Made by a program: the position numbers and the translations under genes. Under the pieces are notes generated by a model. That model was not told where the DNA came from. It worked only from the letters and a program-made list of their open reading frames with translations, and did no database searches. This document shows, in pieces, positions 59,643 to 64,000 of a stretch of DNA of 64,000 nucleotides. Position 1 is the first letter of the stretch. Every line of letters begins with the position of its first letter. Origin of the DNA: Bradyrhizobium sp. BR 10289. GTDB taxonomy: Bacteria; Pseudomonadota; Alphaproteobacteria; Rhizobiales; Xanthobacteraceae. The DNA lies in assembly GCF_019455385.1 (NCBI RefSeq), contig NZ_JACOFR010000020.1:85900-149899 (forward strand), given 5' to 3'.

Positions 59643-60719
59643 ATGTCTGCTGCGCTGGGTCTCAAAGCCAAGCCGATCGCCACCGAACTCGCCGAAGATG
59701 ATTCCGACATCTCCGCGCTGATCAATCGCCTGACCGCGGAGGTCAACCAGATCGCGGTCGACAAGACCAAGGCGATCCAGCAGATCACGAACCAGATGAA
59801 GATGCTGGCGCTGAACGCGCTGATCGAGAGCTCGCGGGCCGGCGCGCAAGGCGCGGGCTTTGCGGTGGTGGCGCAGGAGGTGCGCGGCGTCGGCCAGCAG
59901 GTCGAGACCATCGCGCGCGAGCTCGAGACACAGCTGACCAAGCGCACCGGCGACCTCGTCTCCTCGATCGACCGCATGAGCCAGCGCTCGCGCGGCGAGC
60001 GCATGGTCGACCTGTCGCTCAACGCGGTCGAGCTGATCGACCGCAACCTCTATGAGCGCACCTGCGACGTGCGTTGGTGGGCAACCGATTCCGCCGTGGT
60101 CGATTGCGCGGCCTCGCCTGCGCCCGCGGCCGTCACCTACGCCTCGCAGCGCCTCGGCGTCATCCTCGGCGCCTACACTGTCTATCTCGACCTCTGGCTC
60201 TGCGATCTCGACGGCAACGTCATCGCCAACGGACGCGCCGATCGTTTTCGCGTGGTCGGCCAGAACGTCGCCCACACAAAGTGGTTTCGCGAGGCGAAGA
60301 CTTTGCGCTCCGGTGACGACTATGTCGCCGGCGACGTCGAGAACCAGCCCCTGCTCGGCAATGCGCAGGTCGCAACCTATTGCGCCAGCGTCCGCGCCGG
60401 CGGCCAGGCCAACGGCGCCCCGATCGGCGTGCTCGCCATCCATTTCGACTGGGAGCCGCAGGCCCGCGCCATCGTCCAGGGCGTCCGCGTCGGCGACATC
60501 GACAAGGCGCGCGTGCTGCTGGTCGACTCGAATTTTCGCGTCATCGCCGCCTCCGACGGACAGGGCATTCTGAGCGAGCGCATCTCGCTCTCCCTCAACG
60601 GCCAGCGCTCGGGCTTCTATCAGGACCGCTCCGGCACCATGGTCGCCTTCCATGCGACGCCGGGCTACGAGACCTATCGCGGGCTCGGCTGGTATGGGGT
60701 GATCGTCTGCGCGGCGTGA
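59643..60719 (+). CDS. Soluble chemoreceptor-like protein: MCP signalling hairpin followed by a Cache-type sensor
   Basis: A 358-residue cytoplasmic protein without membrane segments. Residues 25-110 hold a short methyl-accepting hairpin (MLALNALIESSRAGAQGAGF, then AVVAQEVRGVGQQVETIA), matching the CheW/CheA contact tip of MCPs. Residues 120-350 form a Cache-like domain (LGVILGAYTVYLDLWLCDLD; KARVLLVDSNFRVIAASDGQ). The order signalling-then-sensing is the reverse of normal receptors, and the missing HAMP and membrane anchors imply cytoplasmic ligands. Confidence 0.85.
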   Translation: MSAALGLKAKPIATELAEDDSDISALINRLTAEVNQIAVDKTKAIQQITNQMKMLALNALIESSRAGAQGAGFAVVAQEVRGVGQQVETIARELETQLTKRTGDLVSSIDRMSQRSRGERMVDLSLNAVELIDRNLYERTCDVRWWATDSAVVDCAASPAPAAVTYASQRLGVILGAYTVYLDLWLCDLDGNVIANGRADRFRVVGQNVAHTKWFREAKTLRSGDDYVAGDVENQPLLGNAQVATYCASVRAGGQANGAPIGVLAIHFDWEPQARAIVQGVRVGDIDKARVLLVDSNFRVIAASDGQGILSERISLSLNGQRSGFYQDRSGTMVAFHATPGYETYRGLGWYGVIVCAA

Positions 60720-61076
60720 GGCTCCGGACATAAACTTCGAAAACAACCCCATGCACAGTAGCAGGGGTTGTTGACGCGAGATCCCGGCCGCCTGCCGCAA
60801 GCACTTGATGTATCGGCGAAATCGGCGGCAATGGCGCCAAGCCCCGCCGGCACGGCATCGATGCTCTTTTCGCCGGATGAGCGTGGCGACGATAAGGTCG
60901 ACCCAGCAAGGTCTGGGGATGACCCGACCTTCTCTTGAGCATTTTCCGGCAATGCAGGCCGGTTCCAGGTAAGAGCCTGCCTCCTTGCTCCTGTAAACCC
61001 CCGGCTGACATTGGACGAGCACGGGCCCCATCCGCTTCGGTGATCCCGCGCTCACAACATGCCGAGGAGACAGGCC
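60720..61076. other. 357-base gap
   Basis: No credible gene or hairpin was found; both strands carry only short shadow-like frames. Confidence 0.5.
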
Positions 61077-61820
61077 ATGAAGATCGTTGTGATCGGCGGC
61101 ACCGGATTGATCGGATCGAAGCTCGTGGCGAAGCTCGAGCAGAGGGGCCACGAGGCCGTCGCCGCCTCGCCGAAATCGGGCGTCGATGCCGTGACCGGCG
61201 ACGGTCTCGCAGCGGTGCTTGCAGGCGCCGATGTCGTCGTCGACGTCGCCAATGCGCCGTCCTGGGAGCCGGCCGCCGTGCTCGACTTCTTCCAGCGCTC
61301 GAGCAAGAACCTGGTCACGGCAGAGGCCGCTGCCGGCGTGAAACATCACGTGGCGCTGTCGATCGTCGGCACCGAACGGTCGCCCGACAACGCCTATTTC
61401 CGCGCCAAGCTGGCCCAGGAGACTATCATCAAGTCTTCGCCGGTCCCCTACTCGATCGTGCGCGCCACCCAGTTCTTCGAATTCCTCGGCGCCATTGCCG
61501 AAACGGGCGTGACCGGCGGAAAGATCGTCGTTCCTTCCGCCCTGTTTCAGCCGATTGCGGCCGAGGACGTGGCCGATCGCCTCGTGGAGGTCGCGACCGG
61601 CAAGCCGCTCAACGGCACCATCGATATCGCAGGGCCGGAGAAAGCCCCCTTCAACGAATTCATCGCACGCCGCCTCAAAGCGTCGGGCGACGTCCGGCCC
61701 GTGATCGGAGATGCGAAGGCGCCCTATTACGGCGCCCCCATCGACGATACATCGCTGAATCCGTTGGGCGAGGCGCGGCTCGGGAAGATCCCGCTCGCAA
61801 CCTGGCTCGCAGGCCTCTGA
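61077..61820 (+). CDS. NmrA-like/atypical SDR NAD(P)H-binding protein
   Basis: A 247-residue Rossmann protein. IVVIGGTGLIGSKLVAKLEQ at the N-terminus is the G-x-x-G-x-x-G nucleotide site; VVDVANAPSWEPAAVLDFFQ, HHVALSIVGTERSPDNAYFR (with YxxxK-type YFRAK) and IAGPEKAPFNEFI follow. These belong to the NmrA/NAD-dependent epimerase-like atypical SDRs, which act as reductases or redox-sensing regulators. AGGAGACAGG precedes the ATG. Single gene. Confidence 0.88.
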   Translation: MKIVVIGGTGLIGSKLVAKLEQRGHEAVAASPKSGVDAVTGDGLAAVLAGADVVVDVANAPSWEPAAVLDFFQRSSKNLVTAEAAAGVKHHVALSIVGTERSPDNAYFRAKLAQETIIKSSPVPYSIVRATQFFEFLGAIAETGVTGGKIVVPSALFQPIAAEDVADRLVEVATGKPLNGTIDIAGPEKAPFNEFIARRLKASGDVRPVIGDAKAPYYGAPIDDTSLNPLGEARLGKIPLATWLAGL

Positions 61821-61897
61821 GAGGCGCCGCCTTCGTGGTCGATGCAGCCGATAAGGATCTGGTGGCGCCGATCGCGAAGTCACGCCGAATGAGCCTG

Positions 61898-62959
61898 CTA
61901 CCGTACCGAAGCGTTGGCATCGGCCCGAGTGTCCACGAAGGCGACAGCCGTGCCCTTCGCGACGCTGCCGGCAACACGCTCCGCATCCCAATTGGTGAGG
62001 CGTACGCAGCCGTGCGACTCTGCCTTCGAGATCTTTCCCGGCGACGGCGTGCCGTGAATGCCGTAGCTCTCGGCGGACAGATTGATCCAGACGGTGCCGA
62101 CTGGATTGTTCGGACCGGGCTTGATCGTGAAGGGTCTTCGGGAATGAACGCCCTTGAAGTGATAGGCAGGATTGTAGCGATAGAACGGATTGCGATTGAT
62201 CTCGGTGATCTTCAGCGTACCTGACGGCGACGGCTTCTCTGAACTGCCGACGGTTGCCGGGTAAAATCCGATCAGCGCGTTCGACTTGTCGAACAGCTTG
62301 ACGGTCTGCCTGGCTTTATCGACCTCGACCCTGTCGGCCTTGGCGGGCGCCCCCTCGCCGCCGCTGATGGTGTCCACGACGACGATGGTCTCGCCGGCGC
62401 GATCGAAATGGCGCCCGGGGTTGAGCGCTGCCAGCAATTGTTCGCTGACGTGAAACTTCTCGGCCAGGGCCTCGCGCGGGCTGGTGAAGCCCGGACTTGG
62501 AATGTCCTTCATGTCCTCCAGTTTCGCCGGCAGCTTGGTCAGGAACGGACCTGACACGTCCTGCGCCGTGATGGTGTAGGTCGTCATCACCGGCCGCTCA
62601 TCCGCCCGGAGCGCCTTCCAGATCTCATCCGTGATGGTGTCCGAGCCCGGCAATTGCCGGGCTTCCGCATAGGCCCGCAGCGCCTTCTTCGCGTTCTCGC
62701 CAAACCTGCCGTCGATCTCGCCGGGCGAGAAGTGAGCCCTGTCGAGCAGAACCTGGAGCCGAACTCCCGCCGGCGTCGGCTTCTCGTTCGACAACGACTT
62801 CTTCGAGGGTTCGGCGCCGTTGATGGCAGCCGGGTCCATCTCGGCCGCGGCCACAGGGGTGAGCGCCACGGCGAGGACCAGAGCGATGCATAGCGATCCG
62901 ATTCCGCCAACGGATCGGGCGTTATTCACCGTCCATCGTCGCGCGCCGCATTTGCTCAT
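61898..62959 (-). CDS. L,D-transpeptidase (YkuD) with peptidoglycan-binding N-terminal region
   Basis: A 353-residue periplasmic enzyme forming 3-3 cross-links or attaching proteins to peptidoglycan. Signal peptide (IGSLCIALVLAVALTPVAAA), a PG_binding_1-like helix bundle (residues 50-110: FSPGEIDGRFGENAKKALRA) and the YkuD domain at residues 205-345 with the catalytic H-x(n)-S-H-G-C-x-R motif (GIHGTPSPGKISKAESHGCV). Start ATG 62959 behind GGAGCTGG. Redundant copies are usual in this group. Confidence 0.93.
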   Translation of the reverse strand: MSKCGARRWTVNNARSVGGIGSLCIALVLAVALTPVAAAEMDPAAINGAEPSKKSLSNEKPTPAGVRLQVLLDRAHFSPGEIDGRFGENAKKALRAYAEARQLPGSDTITDEIWKALRADERPVMTTYTITAQDVSGPFLTKLPAKLEDMKDIPSPGFTSPREALAEKFHVSEQLLAALNPGRHFDRAGETIVVVDTISGGEGAPAKADRVEVDKARQTVKLFDKSNALIGFYPATVGSSEKPSPSGTLKITEINRNPFYRYNPAYHFKGVHSRRPFTIKPGPNNPVGTVWINLSAESYGIHGTPSPGKISKAESHGCVRLTNWDAERVAGSVAKGTAVAFVDTRADANASVR

Positions 62960-63206
62960 GTGCCAGCTCCGAAGTGGAGACAATCATGGCAATGGCAACG
63001 CCACTCGAAGACGGAAGTTTCCTATTCTTCCCGCAAACGATCAGGCCTAGGCCTAGCGGTTGGACATGACGCGGCCAGCCACGGGCCAGGAGCAGACCCG
63101 CACCAGCATCCCGGCCGGTGGTCCATCCATGTCATAGCTTCGGCAGGACCACGCCAAGCAAGATGAGAAAGACTAGCCATAGAAGGATAGCGACGCTTTC
63201 GCGCTT

Positions 63207-63449
63207 TTATCGAAGCCGTATCGTCGAGACTTGCATTGGAATGTCTGGTGACAGCGTTTCGAGCAGCTTCGCCCCACGCCCGAACTCAGGCGACTGGACA
63301 TGGAACGAAAACCAGAAGAAGCCGATCTTCCCTGCCCGCTCGCCTACACGCCGATACAGGCTGTGTATCCTCCAATATACGAGAATTGGATATAGACCGA
63401 CGGCAATTGCACTCGCGACAAAGACATACTCGTCCAGAAGCATCAGCAT
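63207..63449 (-). CDS. Hypothetical membrane protein (80 aa)
   Basis: One or two hydrophobic segments near the N-terminus (LDEYVFVASAIAVGLYPILV) and a basic cytoplasmic part (YWRIHSLYRRVGERAGKIGF). AT-richer than the surroundings, so possibly accessory DNA. Not recognised. Confidence 0.5.
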   Translation of the reverse strand: MLMLLDEYVFVASAIAVGLYPILVYWRIHSLYRRVGERAGKIGFFWFSFHVQSPEFGRGAKLLETLSPDIPMQVSTIRLR

Positions 63450-63579
63450 GTTTTTAGTCTAAAGCAACAGCAGCTACGCGACAGACCCTCCCAGATGTCG
63501 CCTTTGGGTGACAAGCAGACCAGTCGACGGATGGTGTCGAGGGTCGGCTTAGGGCCAGAAGCAGACGTCTCGCGGGCTG

Positions 63580-63828
63580 CTATATCGCCAGTCTTTCAAG
63601 AACTGTGTGGACCGCGAATGCTACGATCGGAAGTACCAGGATCGTCATCAGCAGCCGTTGCTGCACAAATTGCTTCTGCTGATCATCCCTAGGAAAGACC
63701 TCCCAAGTCATCCGCTCCCACAGAGCCTTTCGAGGTGACGGTCTGATACCCCTCATCCAAAGAGCGCCATGAACAATTGCCACGGTCAAAGTTAGCGTCA
63801 GTATCAAGAAGAAAGCGCTCTTCGGCAT
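63580..63828 (-). CDS. Hypothetical two-span membrane protein (82 aa)
   Basis: Membrane helices near residues 5-25 (FFLILTLTLTVAIVHGALW) and 58-78 (LLMTILVLPIVAFAVHTVL) around a polar loop (RGIRPSPRKALWERMTWEVF). ATG 63828 is preferred over an upstream one. Like the gene at 63207, AT-richer. The last 170 bases of the window hold no gene I can support. Confidence 0.6.
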   Translation of the reverse strand: MPKSAFFLILTLTLTVAIVHGALWMRGIRPSPRKALWERMTWEVFPRDDQQKQFVQQRLLMTILVLPIVAFAVHTVLERLAI

Positions 63829-64000
63829 ACAGCAATCCTCTTCGATGCTCCAATAGGATGGCGTGGCCAACCCGTTTTGCGATACGCTATGTAGGTCGTC
63901 AATGCCCCCCTCGCCCGGTCGTTGAGTGGAATCGCTCGAAAGTCAGCTTCGGGTCAATGAGCGAAGAACTCAGATTGAGCAATTCTGGTCCGCTCTGGCT

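Noticed and set aside
59622..61991. 789-codon minus-strand frame
   Set aside because: It lies opposite the chemoreceptor-like and NmrA-like genes and has the Arg/Gly/Asp bias of a GC-rich shadow, without any domain.

Overview
The window looks like chromosomal DNA of a Bradyrhizobium-like alphaproteobacterium (order Hyphomicrobiales). The evidence is the high GC content, paired TRAP transporters, a leucine/isovalerate catabolic cluster, an OpgC-type glucan-modifying protein, many very small secreted or membrane proteins, GGAAC-N16-CGTT (EcfG general stress) promoters, GTTC-N7-GTTC (alphaproteobacterial LexA) boxes and palindromic intergenic repeats. The genus is an inference from content; no rRNA or marker phylogeny was possible. 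There is no prophage, integrase, transposase or CRISPR array.

Layout. 0.9-9.3 kb: two TRAP transporters (dctPQM, then dctQMP) separated by a GntR/FCD regulator with a clear palindromic operator; the second ends in a dihydrodipicolinate-synthase-family enzyme, so it reads as uptake plus catabolism of one small organic acid or amino acid derivative. 9.4-16.3 kb: leucine breakdown (ivd, both methylcrotonyl-CoA carboxylase subunits, HMG-CoA lyase) with a divergent AraC regulator. 16.3-24.1 kb: Lrp regulator, complex I accessory subunit, OpgC protein, a gene behind a FixK-type box, an outer membrane beta-barrel, tRNA-Pro, a DUF192 protein, a double cold-shock-domain protein and a Sir2 deacetylase.

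24.3-32.8 kb is dense in tiny genes, several visibly under stress control. Three small minus-strand genes (26774, 29212, 31934) each sit behind the same promoter layout with a LexA-type box, and neighbours carry EcfG-type promoters; at 32.2 kb one LexA box and one EcfG promoter overlap. 32.8-36.1 kb is a lower-GC accessory patch with short direct repeats. It holds a HEPN-like protein overlapping an Abi_C abortive-infection protein, a divergent membrane-anchored protein of unknown function and a four-helix membrane protein. This is the best candidate for a poorly described (probably anti-phage) system.

36.2-44.4 kb: glyoxalase, GST, tRNA-Glu, PilZ proteins, a PrsW protease, HdeD, and a DAHP synthase (aroG) preceded by a complete attenuator whose leader peptide carries the run FYWYFSY. 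44.7-47.6 kb: the EF-P modification genes epmB-epmA divergent from efp. 47.7-57.7 kb: M23 peptidase, amino-acid-type binding protein, cupin/AhpD-like/MarR group with palindromic operators, lytic transglycosylase, class II aldolase, SDR and recJ. 57.9-64 kb: a GtrII-like glucosyltransferase, a soluble chemoreceptor-like protein with its signalling hairpin before its sensor domain, an NmrA-like reductase, an L,D-transpeptidase and two small membrane proteins.
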